DNA of 64,000 nucleotides, from positions 1-64,000 of the forward strand of contig CACVCF010000556.1 in the NCBI GenBank assembly GCA_902729415.1. The letters are read 5' to 3'. The DNA comes from Terasakiella magnetica. GTDB lineage: Bacteria > Pseudomonadota > Alphaproteobacteria > Rhodospirillales > Magnetospirillaceae. Made by a program: the position numbers and the translations under genes. Below, piece by piece: positions 47,383 to 55,019 of the stretch; the stretch's first letter is position 1, and the number at the start of each line of letters is the position of its first letter. The notes under the pieces are model-generated. The model worked only from the letters and a program-made list of their open reading frames with translations, had not been told where the DNA came from and searched no databases.

Positions 47383-47703
47383 ATCAGGTTATCCCCCGTT
47401 GATAAGACGGCACATGCCTACCTTGTTTGGCACAGGAGTCAAGTGCCGTCAGGTGAAACCCGGAGAGATGCCAAGGTTTGGCAGCCTCCGGCAGCGGTGA
47501 TCTGCCGCCTTGGGGGGGGGGGGGGGGGGGCAAAAAGGATGACCTCGACCACCGCCAAAGTAGGATAAATAATACACCTCTTAAAATAATAAGGTCTTCA
47601 CCCTAGGGCGGGATGAAAAAACCATATGATTGAAAATCCGTGTTGATACGCGTTTGGTCTTAGATAAAATATAATCTGAAAACAGATTTTGGGGATTTCC
47701 ACT
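47383..47703. other. 321-base divergent intergenic region with a 19-G tract
   Basis: Holds a run of 19 G (47512-47530) and, close to the plus-strand gene, a small hairpin AATCTG-AAAA-CAGATT (47673-47688). The right part is AT-rich and likely contains the promoter of the 47704 gene (for instance TATAAT at 47670). I see no gene. Confidence 0.6.
47512..47530. repeat. Poly-G tract (19 G)
   Basis: A homopolymer of 19 G in the divergent promoter region of kup and the 47704 secreted-protein gene. Such tracts slip during replication and can vary promoter spacing; they are also prone to sequencing error. Confidence 0.9.
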
Positions 47704-48060
47704 ATGAATATGACCAAGATTTTCGCGGCAGCCGTCTCTTTCGTAGCCTTGTCGAGCGCAGCTTTTGCCGCTGACCAGGATTTCACTCTGAAGAACCGGA
47801 CTGGCTACGACATCAAGGAAGTCTATGTTTCGCGTCCGTCGGCCAAGAGCTGGGGCAACGACATTCTAGGCGATGGAATCTTATCCAATGGCGGCGCCAA
47901 GAAGGTCCGCTTCAAGCCGACCACGGAAGCCTGCAAGTGGCAGCTTCAGGTGATCTTCTCCGATGGCGAAGCCGTCGAATGGGATGCGTTCGATTTGTGC
48001 AAGGTGCACACCATCACTCTGCATTACGAAAACAATCAGGCCACTGCGGAAGAAGAATAA
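47704..48060 (+). CDS. Small secreted protein of unknown function (118 aa)
   Basis: A Sec signal (IFAAAVSFVALSSAAFA, cleavage before ADQDF) is followed by about 95 residues of beta-rich sequence with two Cys that could pair. The motif LKNRTGYDIKEVYVSRPSAK recurs in uncharacterised alphaproteobacterial periplasmic proteins, from memory only. GGGGA lies about 9 bases before ATG 47704. It has its own terminator and is monocistronic. Confidence 0.75.
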   Translation: MNMTKIFAAAVSFVALSSAAFAADQDFTLKNRTGYDIKEVYVSRPSAKSWGNDILGDGILSNGGAKKVRFKPTTEACKWQLQVIFSDGEAVEWDAFDLCKVHTITLHYENNQATAEEE

Positions 48061-48080
48061 GTCCGCTTTGATCGAAAGAC

Positions 48081-48113
48081 GAGGCCAGCCGCCGAAAGCG
48101 GCTGGCCTCTTTC
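48081..48113 (+). terminator. Strong intrinsic terminator
   Basis: GAGGCCAGCCGC-CGAAA-GCGGCTGGCCTC is a perfect 12-bp stem followed by TTTC, 20 bases after the stop of the 47704 gene. Confidence 0.88.
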
Positions 48114-48498
48114 ATTCGGCACTCAAGGAAAGAGGCGGCGGCGGGGAAAGCTCCACGTCCTGCCCCTCCTGCAGCGCGGCGCGCGACAACAGCAGACTGA
48201 CCGTCGCCATGCCCGTATCCACCGCCCACCGGACCTGCTTTTCCCCAGCCACATTGCCGTAGGCCACCGTCTCGGGCAGAATCTGCTTTTGTAAGAAGGC
48301 GGCAAAGCCCGCGAAAGCCCGCGCCGTCAGTTCCAATTCGGCGGCGGGAACCCGCAGCGTCTGCCCGGCCTCGAAACAGGTGCCGGCCCGGATCAGCGCC
48401 GCCATCATGGCCGCACCACGAGCGTCGTGCGCCATTTCCGGTGCGGTCTTGTTCGCCACAAAGCGCAGCATGGCGGCATAGAAGGATAAGTCGGACAC
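48112..48498 (-). CDS. Hypothetical protein (about 128 aa)
   Basis: Not recognised. A helical soluble protein with no signal sequence and a proline-rich tail (ELSPPPPLSLSAE). The open frame runs to 48723, but that would overlap the FNR-type box and the divergent TTG-start gene. The GTG at 48498 gives a natural start (MSDLSFYAAML) and leaves a 142-base divergent promoter. An intermediate ATG at 48615 is possible but covers the box. Being divergent from copper/N2O-reductase accessory genes across an FNR-type site, it may belong to that regulon. Confidence 0.5.
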   Translation of the reverse strand: MSDLSFYAAMLRFVANKTAPEMAHDARGAAMMAALIRAGTCFEAGQTLRVPAAELELTARAFAGFAAFLQKQILPETVAYGNVAGEKQVRWAVDTGMATVSLLLSRAALQEGQDVELSPPPPLSLSAE

Positions 48499-48574
48499 GG
48501 GACGCGGCGGCCTTGGTCTGTCGGAAAGATCTCTCTTTGTGGCACGTCGCCCGACGTATTTCAAACGCCGCGTC

Positions 48575-48592
48575 ACTTGATCGGAATCAAGT
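48575..48592. promoter_or_regulatory. FNR/NNR-type box (ACTTGAT-CGGA-ATCAAGT)
   Basis: A perfect 7+7 palindrome that includes the full FNR consensus TTGAT-N4-ATCAA. It lies 49 bases before the 48641 start and 77 bases from the divergent 48498 start. The best FNR match in the window. Confidence 0.75.
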
Positions 48593-48640
48593 ATCGCGGG
48601 CAGAATGCATGCCATCGTTCCGAATTGAGGAGGAGCGTCT

Positions 48641-49078
48641 TTGAGCCGTTTCAAGCCGATGACATGGATAAAGCACATCCTGGGACTGCCGAGCGCTCGG
48701 CAGACGTGGGCGTGTCTGATCATGTCCGGTTTGCTGCTTCAAGGCGGCCTTCCCGGCTTTGACCTTGCCCTTCGGGGCGATCTGTCCTCGACCTTGTTCG
48801 GGGCCAAAGCCGCCAATTGTCATGCCCTGTCCTCGGACCAGACCCTGCGCAATGCCGGGCCGGTCCAGTCCGACGAGGAAGACAATTCCTTCAGCCACGG
48901 ATGCTGCCTGGTGTGCCAGGCTGCGCAAGCGGCGAAGGGAGCACTGCCGTCCCCGACCTTCACACTACCCACCGCAGGTACGGCATCGCTTCCGGCCATC
49001 GCTTCCGCGCGGGCGCACGTCCACGGGTTGGCTTCCCTCCACAAGCTTCCGCGCGCGCCTCCCGCCGCCGTGGCCTGA
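48641..49078 (+). CDS. DUF2946-like cysteine/histidine-rich exported protein
   Basis: 145 residues beginning at TTG with a strong GAGGAGGAG 5 bases ahead. A hydrophobic segment (TWACLIMSGLLLQGG) acts as signal or anchor. The mature part has an SHGCCLVCQAA cluster and His residues near the end, like DUF2946 proteins found in copper loci. The family is only a resemblance. It lies downstream of a strong FNR-type box and just upstream of a PCuAC copper chaperone, so a copper-handling job for N2O reductase or oxidase assembly is likely. Confidence 0.6.
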   Translation: MSRFKPMTWIKHILGLPSARQTWACLIMSGLLLQGGLPGFDLALRGDLSSTLFGAKAANCHALSSDQTLRNAGPVQSDEEDNSFSHGCCLVCQAAQAAKGALPSPTFTLPTAGTASLPAIASARAHVHGLASLHKLPRAPPAAVA

Positions 49079-49177
49079 GGCCACCCTTACCGCCCCAAAG
49101 CCCCTTTGTATCCGATGCCATTGCACGCCATAATTTTATGGCCGTGGTTTTATCCGTTTGTCTGGAGCATTCGACCC

Positions 49178-49648
49178 ATGAAGACGATTATTCTCGCCGC
49201 CGCTCTAATGCTGTTCGGGCTTCAGGCCCAGGCCGCCGACCTGGAGGTTGTCGGTCCGTTCATGCGCGCCGCTCCGGTGGCGGGCGGCAACGGTGCGGCA
49301 TTCCTGTCCATCCGCAATCACGGTGGTGCCGACCGTTTGATCGCCGCCGAGGCCGGGATTTCCAAGGCTGTGGAACTGCATACCCACGTCAAGGACGGCG
49401 ATATTTTCCGCATGCGCAAGGTCGATGCCATCGCCGTGGCCGAGCATGGCTCCATCGACCTCAAGCCCGGCGGCGATCACATCATGTTCATTGGCCTGAA
49501 TGCCGCCATGAAGGAGGGCGCCAAGGTGCCGATTACCCTGGTCTTCGAAAAGGCGGGCAAGGTGACGGTGGAGGTGCCGGTACTGGCTCCGGGCGCCATG
49601 GCTCCGGGCGCAGCCCCCATGCCCATGATGCAGCACGACAAGCACTGA
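49178..49648 (+). CDS. Periplasmic copper chaperone PCu(A)C family
   Basis: 156 residues with a Sec signal (LAAALMLFGLQAQAAD). PCuAC proteins bind Cu(I) through a His/Met set and deliver it to CuA sites. The pattern is visible: MRAAPVAGGNGAAFLSI, HTHVKDGDIFRMRKV, LKPGGDHIMFIGL, plus a His/Met-rich tail (MPMMQHDKH). CTGGAGC lies ahead of ATG 49178; the longer upstream frame lacks a sensible start. Next to SCO, TlpA-type and nosZ genes, it probably helps load the CuA centre of NosZ or of a cytochrome oxidase. Confidence 0.9.
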   Translation: MKTIILAAALMLFGLQAQAADLEVVGPFMRAAPVAGGNGAAFLSIRNHGGADRLIAAEAGISKAVELHTHVKDGDIFRMRKVDAIAVAEHGSIDLKPGGDHIMFIGLNAAMKEGAKVPITLVFEKAGKVTVEVPVLAPGAMAPGAAPMPMMQHDKH

Positions 49649-49669
49649 CCCCGGAATTTAGGGCGCGCT

Positions 49670-50254
49670 CTAAGGCGCGGGACCGGTCAGTTTGGCCTGC
49701 GGCGGCGCCATGTCGGCGGTAAGCCTGCGGCCCATGGCCAAAGCATCGAGCAGGGAGGCGGCCTCCGGCCCCTCCCACTCCGCCGCCCCGACATAGCGGG
49801 CGACCTCGCGGCCCTCGCGGTCGATCAGCAAGGTGACCGGCAGAGCCGGGGCATCAAGCTTTTCCGCCGCGCTGCGGGCCTCGTCGGTCCGGATGTCTAG
49901 GGACTTGATCCCCAGCCGGGCATAGGTATTGACAACAGTCAACTTGCCGCCACGATCCAGAGACAAGGCGACGACCTCGATCCCCTTGGCTGCGACAGAG
50001 GTTTTCAAGCGGTCGAGGGCGGGCATTTCAGCGACGCAGGGCATGCACCAACTGGCCCACAGATTGAGTAGAACCGCCCGGCCCTTCAACGTTTCCAGCC
50101 CGGCGGGCTTGCCCTCGCCATCCCGGATATCAAGGGCGGCAACCGGCTTGGGACTGTCGTGAATAATCAGGCCGCGCGTACCGCGCGGTGCCGCCAGCGC
50201 GGCGGGAGACACAGCCAGGGCCGCCAAGGTGGCGATGAAACCGCGCCGGTCCAT
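49670..50254 (-). CDS. TlpA-type thioredoxin-like protein
   Basis: 194 residues. A short basic start and hydrophobic signal (MDRRGFIATLAALAVSPAALA) exports a thioredoxin-fold domain with the active pair in WASWCMPC (about Cys70 and Cys73) and a cis-Pro region (APALPVTLLID). TlpA proteins reduce periplasmic Cys, including those of SCO and CuA subunits, before metal insertion. It starts 2 bases after the stop of the SCO gene with AGGAGGAG ahead, so the pair is coupled. Confidence 0.88.
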   Translation of the reverse strand: MDRRGFIATLAALAVSPAALAAPRGTRGLIIHDSPKPVAALDIRDGEGKPAGLETLKGRAVLLNLWASWCMPCVAEMPALDRLKTSVAAKGIEVVALSLDRGGKLTVVNTYARLGIKSLDIRTDEARSAAEKLDAPALPVTLLIDREGREVARYVGAAEWEGPEAASLLDALAMGRRLTADMAPPQAKLTGPAP

Positions 50255-50256
50255 GA

Positions 50257-50838
50257 TTACTCCTCCTGCTTGCGCGGGTATAGATACGACCGCACCCGCT
50301 CTGCCACCCGGTCGGGAAACGAGGCGTGCGGCATGCGGGCCAGGAAATTGCCCTCGCGGTCCATGATGTAGATCGACGCGGTATGATCCACCGAATAATG
50401 GGCGGGATCGCCGTCCTCGGCGGGATTGCGGACATAGCGCGCCTTGAAGTTCCGCGCCGCCGCCGCAACCTGCTCCTCCGATCCGGTCAGGCCGATGATG
50501 CCGGGAAAAGCGGCCAGATAGTCCTTGAGATGCAGCGGTGTGTCGCGCGCCGGGTCCACCGAAATAAACATGGTCGCCACCTTGGTACGGTCCTGCCCCA
50601 GGTGGTCCAGCACTACCGAAAGGGTGTTGAGGATGGTGGGGCAAATGTCAGGGCAATAGGTGTATCCGAACACCACCAGACGGATCTTGCCGCGATAGGC
50701 CTCGTCGGTGACCGTGCGGCCCTCGGTGTCCACCAGCAAGAACCGTCCCGTCAATTCTCCGTCCGCGGCCCGGGCGGCGCCGTGCAGGCCGATCAGCAGG
50801 GTCAGAACGACGAGGGCGAGTCGTTTCCACATACGCAT
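50257..50838 (-). CDS. SCO1/SenC family copper-insertion protein
   Basis: About 193 residues, membrane-tethered or secreted (LALVVLTLLIGLHG). The copper ligands are in place: Cys pair YCPDICP (about 62 and 66) and His of VDHTASIY (about 152). SCO proteins deliver copper to CuA sites. GGAGG lies 9 bases before ATG 50838; the longer frame would run into the nosZ promoter. It is divergent from nosZ, whose product needs a CuA centre, so it likely serves NosZ. Confidence 0.9.
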   Translation of the reverse strand: MRMWKRLALVVLTLLIGLHGAARAADGELTGRFLLVDTEGRTVTDEAYRGKIRLVVFGYTYCPDICPTILNTLSVVLDHLGQDRTKVATMFISVDPARDTPLHLKDYLAAFPGIIGLTGSEEQVAAAARNFKARYVRNPAEDGDPAHYSVDHTASIYIMDREGNFLARMPHASFPDRVAERVRSYLYPRKQEE

Positions 50839-50952
50839 AGGCACATTTCCTCCACCCGGAACCGGCATCCTTATCCTCGGATCGGCTGCCATGGAAAGCG
50901 CCATCATAGCCCCGCTGTCAAGTCCATGGTTTTGGAATATTCGGGAGATTTC

Positions 50953-50966
50953 TTGACGAAAGTTAA
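50953..50966. promoter_or_regulatory. Degenerate FNR/NNR-type box upstream of nosZ
   Basis: TTGACGAAAGTTAA matches TTGA-N6-TCAA with one core mismatch (T for C). It lies 86 bases upstream of the nosZ start and 115 bases from the divergent SCO start. Confidence 0.45.
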
Positions 50967-51051
50967 GGCTTTCGCTGCCGCAAGATTCCATCGTGCGCAG
51001 TGAAGGTTGGGTAATAAGATTTTTAATTTCAACAATTCAAAGGTGGGGAAG

Positions 51052-53355
51052 ATGAAGAACAGCCGCAAATTGGCGACGCTGCTCGCCACGGTCAGCTTTG
51101 GCGCCCTCGTGGCCAGCGCCGCTTCGGCCGAGTCGCTCCAAGACGTCATGAAGCGCCGTGGTCTGACCGAGAATGATATGCTCGCGGCCGCGAAGACTTA
51201 TAATCCGACGGGCAAGCTGGACGAATTCATGGTGTTCAGCTCTGGTGGCCAGAGCGGTCAGGTGATCGTGTATGGCATTCCGTCCATGCGTATCCTGAAG
51301 TACATCGGCGTGTTCACTCCCGAGCCCTGGCAGGCCTACGGCTTCGACGACGAGTCGAAGCGCGTCCTGAAGGAAGGCTCCGAGGTTCAGGGCCGTTCGA
51401 TTCAGTGGGGCGACACCCATCACCCCGCCCTCTCCGAGACCAATGGCGAGAGCGACGGTCAGTGGCTGTTCATCAACGATAAGAACACCCCCCGTATCGC
51501 TGTGATCGATCTGCGTGACTTCGAGACCAAGCAGATCGTTCAGAACCCGATCCTGCAGTCCGAGCATGGCGGCGCCTTCGTCAGCCCGAACACCGACTAC
51601 ATCGCCGAAGCCGCGCAATACCCGTCCCCGCTGGGCGGCGAGTTCGTGCCGCTGGAGCAGTTCAACGAGAAGTATCGTGGCGCGCTGACCTTCTGGAAGT
51701 TCAACCGCGAGCACGGCCGCATCGAGCCCAACAACTCGTTCTCGGTGGAACTGCCCCCCTACAGCCAGGATCTGTCGGATTTCGGCAAGGGTCCGTCTGA
51801 CGGCTGGGCTTTCGTGAACTCCTTCTGCACCGAGCGTTATGTCGGTGGTATCGAGCGCGGCCGTCCCCCGTTCGAAGCCGGTTGCTCGGCCAAGGATCAT
51901 GACTTCCTGCACGTGATCAACTGGAAGAAGGCGGCCGAGCTGGTCAAGGCCGGTAAGGCCAAGAAGATCAACGGTCATGACGTCCTGCCCATCGATGTCG
52001 CCGTCAAGGAAGGCATCCTGGTGCTCATCCCCGAGCCCAAGAGCCCCCACGGCGCCGACGTCACCCCCGACGGCAAGTATGTGATCGTGTCCGGCAAGCT
52101 GGACAGCCACACCACCGTCTATGACATCTCCAAGATCGAAGCTGCCATGAAGGCCGGGACCTATTCCGGCAAGGACGAATACGGCATTCCGATCATCGCG
52201 CTGGAGACCGTCGCCCACAAGCAGGTGGCCCTGGGCCTCGGCCCGCTCCACACCCAGTACGATTCCAAGCCCTGCACCGCCTACACCTCGCTGTACGTCG
52301 ACTCCATGGTCGCCAAGTGGGATTATTGCGAAGGCAAGGTTCTGGACAAAATTTCCGTCCACTACAACATCGGCCACCTGATGGCCATGGAAGGCGATAC
52401 CGCCAAGCCGGCCGGTCGGTTCCTGGTCGCGCTGAACAAGCTCGCCATCGACCGCTTCGCTCAGGTTGGTCCGCTGCACCCGCAGAACCACCAGCTGATC
52501 GACATCAGCGGCGACAAGATGCAGCTGCTGTACGATATGCCGCTGCCCCTGGGCGAGCCCCACTACGCTGTGTCCATCAACACCGCGAAGCTGAAGACCA
52601 ACGTCCGCTATCCGTTCGGCACCGATTCCCGTACCGAGCAGAAGTCGGCGTTTGCGGTTCGCCCCGGTCAGGAGCGTACCGAGAAGAAGCCGGGCAAGGT
52701 TGAAGTGTTCGGTACCGTGATCCGTTCGCACATCACGCCTGAAATCATCGAGGCCACTGAAGGCGACGAAATCACCGTCCACCTCACCAACCTGGAGCGT
52801 GCCCAGGACGAAACCCATGGTTTCGCCATCTCCAAGCACAACGTGAATCTCTCCCTCGAGCCGGGTAAGACCGCTTCGGCCACCATTAAGGCCAACAAGG
52901 CGGGTGTGTATCCGTACTACTGCACCGAGTTCTGCTCGGCGCTGCACCTCGAAATGGAGGGCTACCTGCTCGTCCAGCCGGCCAACTACAAGGCCGCCGC
53001 TGGCGTCAAGGGCAAGGAAGGCCAGATTTACGGCCAGAAGGACTACGATGCCCGCGTGAAGGCCAATGTCGATACCCAGGCCATCATCAACAGCGTCGTC
53101 GGCTACATCACCAGCGTGAACTACAAGGACTTCCCGCAGGTTGTCGCCATGGTGGAAGACGCCACCGAGCAGCTTGGCTATGCCGAGCAGAACAAGAAGA
53201 AGTCGGAAGAGTTCGCCGCCAAGGGCGATTACAACTCCGCCTTCCTGTGGGCCGAGCAGTGGTTCCAGTATCAGGTCAAGACCGCCGACATTGGTCTGCG
53301 TGCCAAGACCTTCCTGGAGCAGAACGGTGCCAAGAAAGTCGAAGCCGCGAAGTAA
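51052..53355 (+). CDS. nosZ: Nitrous oxide reductase, clade II type (Sec-exported)
   Basis: 767 residues; reduces N2O to N2 in the periplasm with a CuA and a tetranuclear CuZ centre. The leader (KLATLLATVSFGALVASAASA) has no twin-arginine, so export is by Sec, the mark of clade II enzymes. CuZ-region His include DTHHP and HGADVTPDGKY. The CuA site reads C-x3-C-x3-H-x2-M with Cys at about 624 and 628, His 632 and Met 635. After CuA come about 130 further residues, helical and Lys/Glu/Gln-rich with no haem motif, where most NosZ end soon after. ATG 51052 has AGGTGGGG ahead; a start at 51007 adds 15 residues that spoil the leader. It heads the nos operon. Confidence 0.95.
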   Translation: MKNSRKLATLLATVSFGALVASAASAESLQDVMKRRGLTENDMLAAAKTYNPTGKLDEFMVFSSGGQSGQVIVYGIPSMRILKYIGVFTPEPWQAYGFDDESKRVLKEGSEVQGRSIQWGDTHHPALSETNGESDGQWLFINDKNTPRIAVIDLRDFETKQIVQNPILQSEHGGAFVSPNTDYIAEAAQYPSPLGGEFVPLEQFNEKYRGALTFWKFNREHGRIEPNNSFSVELPPYSQDLSDFGKGPSDGWAFVNSFCTERYVGGIERGRPPFEAGCSAKDHDFLHVINWKKAAELVKAGKAKKINGHDVLPIDVAVKEGILVLIPEPKSPHGADVTPDGKYVIVSGKLDSHTTVYDISKIEAAMKAGTYSGKDEYGIPIIALETVAHKQVALGLGPLHTQYDSKPCTAYTSLYVDSMVAKWDYCEGKVLDKISVHYNIGHLMAMEGDTAKPAGRFLVALNKLAIDRFAQVGPLHPQNHQLIDISGDKMQLLYDMPLPLGEPHYAVSINTAKLKTNVRYPFGTDSRTEQKSAFAVRPGQERTEKKPGKVEVFGTVIRSHITPEIIEATEGDEITVHLTNLERAQDETHGFAISKHNVNLSLEPGKTASATIKANKAGVYPYYCTEFCSALHLEMEGYLLVQPANYKAAAGVKGKEGQIYGQKDYDARVKANVDTQAIINSVVGYITSVNYKDFPQVVAMVEDATEQLGYAEQNKKKSEEFAAKGDYNSAFLWAEQWFQYQVKTADIGLRAKTFLEQNGAKKVEAAK

Positions 53356-53374
53356 GGCGGTTTTCGAGGCTACC

Positions 53375-53477
53375 CCCGGAGCAGGCTTGCCTGCTCCGGG
53401 ACATTTACCGGACCCTTGGGCGGGCACGCCCGTCCAAGGACACGCGGTTGAACTTTAGGGGCGGGTTTTCCGCCCCT
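53375..53477 (+). other. Three consecutive hairpins after nosZ
   Basis: CCCGGAGCAGGC-TT-GCCTGCTCCGGG (53375-53400), CCTTGGGCGGGC-AC-GCCCGTCCAAGG (53414-53439, one G-T pair) and AGGGGCGG-N5-CCGCCCCT (53457-53477). They fill the 157-base gap between nosZ and the first cytochrome gene. They could trim or protect the nosZ mRNA, or end most transcripts there. Confidence 0.7.
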
Positions 53478-53512
53478 GATCTTTCCACCCTCCCCCCCCG
53501 AGAGGACCAACC

Positions 53513-54124
53513 ATGCTGAAAACCGTCATACGGCAGCTTCCTACCGTGGCCGTGGTGGCCGCGTTCTCTGCCCTCACCCTTTCATCCGCCCTGGCGGCCG
53601 ATGGCAAGGCGCTCTATACCGACAAGGGCTGCAATGCCTGTCACGGCGAGGATGCCAAGACCCCCTTGCAGGAAGGCTTCCCCAAGCTGGCCGGTCTGCC
53701 CGGCGATTATGTCCTCAACCAGTTGAAGGACATCAAATCCGGCGCCCGCGCCAATGGACAGACCGTCGATACCATGAAGCCCATCGTCGCCGATCTCAGC
53801 GATGATGAAATCGGCGCCCTGGCCAATTATATCGGTTCTCTGCGCGAGGCCCCCACAGCCGCCGCCACCGGTCCCGCGTCTCCCGGCAAGACCCTGTTCC
53901 TGACCAAGACCTGCGTCGCCTGCCATGGCAAGGAAGGCAAGAAGCCGTTGCCGGGCTATCCGGCCATCGCCGGTCAGGACAAGACCTATATCCTGGCCCA
54001 GATGAAGGATATCAAGACCGGAGCCCGGACCAATGGCAAGGCCAACGCCATGCAGCCGGTGATGCATCTGGTCAACGACGACGAGATGACCTCGGTGGCG
54101 GAGTACTTGTCCACAGTCAAGTGA
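53513..54124 (+). CDS. Dihaem cytochrome c of the nos operon (c4-like)
   Basis: 203 residues, periplasmic after a Sec signal (AAFSALTLSSALAA). Two class I domains with CNACH (about 40-44) and CVACH (about 134-138) and matching Met-containing helices (TMKPIVADLSDDE, AMQPVMHLVNDDE). Clade II nos clusters usually carry such cytochromes, which are thought to carry electrons from the quinol-oxidising NosGH to NosZ CuA. Confidence 0.9.
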   Translation: MLKTVIRQLPTVAVVAAFSALTLSSALAADGKALYTDKGCNACHGEDAKTPLQEGFPKLAGLPGDYVLNQLKDIKSGARANGQTVDTMKPIVADLSDDEIGALANYIGSLREAPTAAATGPASPGKTLFLTKTCVACHGKEGKKPLPGYPAIAGQDKTYILAQMKDIKTGARTNGKANAMQPVMHLVNDDEMTSVAEYLSTVK

Positions 54125-54130
54125 GGCTGT

Positions 54131-54151
54131 CGCACATTCCGCTAATGTGCG
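54131..54151 (+). other. Hairpin between the two nos cytochrome genes
   Basis: CGCACATT-CCGCT-AATGTGCG, a perfect 8-bp stem right after the first cytochrome stop. Confidence 0.6.
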
Positions 54152-54184
54152 CCCATGCGATTTTGAATTCGGAGATTGACGACG

Positions 54185-54943
54185 ATGTTGAAGTTCAAGC
54201 ACACCCTGGCCGTTGCGGCCGCGGCCTTCGCGCTGGTGTCGGCTGGCGCGGTTTACGCTGCTGGCGGCGCTCCGGCCCCCCAGAAGGGCAAGTCCCTGGG
54301 CGAGGAAGGCTATGTGTGGCACTCCGGCGGCGGCGAAGAAGACGAGGCTCTCCACCTGAAGCCCGATCTGGCCAACGGCAAGGACGTTTATGAAGTCTGC
54401 TCTGCCTGCCATCAGCCCGAAGGCTGGGGCCTGACCGACGGCACCTTCCCGCAGCTGGCTGGTCAGCATGCCAAGGTGGTGATCAAGCAGCTGGCCGATA
54501 TCCGCGCCCTGAACCGCGACAACCCCACCATGTATCCCTTCGCCCTGCCGTCGCAGATCGGTGGCCCGCAGGCCATTGCCGACGTCGCCGGCTATATGCA
54601 GAAGCTGAAGATGAACCCCGAACCCGGCGTGGGCGACGGCAAGGATCTGGAATACGGCAAGAAGCTGTACAAGGACAATTGCGAACGCTGCCACGGTGCC
54701 GATGGCGCCGGTGACAACGACAAGTTCTATCCCCGCATCCAGGCGCAGCACTACAACTACCTGATGCGCCAGTACCAGTGGATCAAGGAAGGCAAGCGCC
54801 GCAACGCCAACCCCGACATGATGAAGCAGATTCAGAGCTTCAGCGAGCGCGACACCAAGGCGGTGCTGGACTACGTTTCCCGCCTGAAGCCCCCGGCGAA
54901 TCTGACCGCCCCCAAGGGCTGGAAGAATCCCGACTTCCAGTAA
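54185..54943 (+). CDS. Second dihaem cytochrome c of the nos operon
   Basis: 252 residues, periplasmic after a Sec signal (AAAAFALVSAGAVYA). Haem sites CSACH at about 72-76 and CERCH at about 166-170. Met-bearing helices follow each (TMYPFALPSQIGG, DMMKQIQSFSERD). It has an N-terminal extension of about 45 residues before the first haem domain (GEEGYVWHSGGGEEDE). Layout resembles the dihaem protein at 35226. Probable electron donor to NosZ or relay from NosGH. Confidence 0.9.
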   Translation: MLKFKHTLAVAAAAFALVSAGAVYAAGGAPAPQKGKSLGEEGYVWHSGGGEEDEALHLKPDLANGKDVYEVCSACHQPEGWGLTDGTFPQLAGQHAKVVIKQLADIRALNRDNPTMYPFALPSQIGGPQAIADVAGYMQKLKMNPEPGVGDGKDLEYGKKLYKDNCERCHGADGAGDNDKFYPRIQAQHYNYLMRQYQWIKEGKRRNANPDMMKQIQSFSERDTKAVLDYVSRLKPPANLTAPKGWKNPDFQ

Positions 54944-54951
54944 TGGATGAT

Positions 54952-54983
54952 GTGGCGGCATTCTCCCCGGAGAATGCCGCCAC
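54952..54983 (+). other. Perfect 15-bp hairpin between cytochrome and NosB-like genes
   Basis: GTGGCGGCATTCTCC-CC-GGAGAATGCCGCCAC, 9 bases after the cytochrome stop. No T-run, so an RNA-processing or stability element is more likely than a terminator inside this operon. Confidence 0.7.
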
Positions 54984-55019
54984 CCACTTCCCAAGAATAA
55001 GCGTTCCAAGAGGTTCTCA

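Noticed and set aside
45331-47568. 745-codon plus-strand frame over the kup genes
   Set aside because: Antisense shadow of two clear Kup proteins; Gln/His-rich low-complexity product with no ribosome site.
47643-47675. TTGATA and TATAAT as a sigma70 promoter before the 47704 gene
   Set aside because: Spacing is 21 bases, too long for a standard promoter; only the TATAAT is noted as possible.
51037-53427. 796-codon open frame on the minus strand, longer than nosZ itself
   Set aside because: It is the exact antisense of nosZ. High GC and strong codon bias leave the opposite strand open; the translation has no recognisable domain and nosZ is certain.
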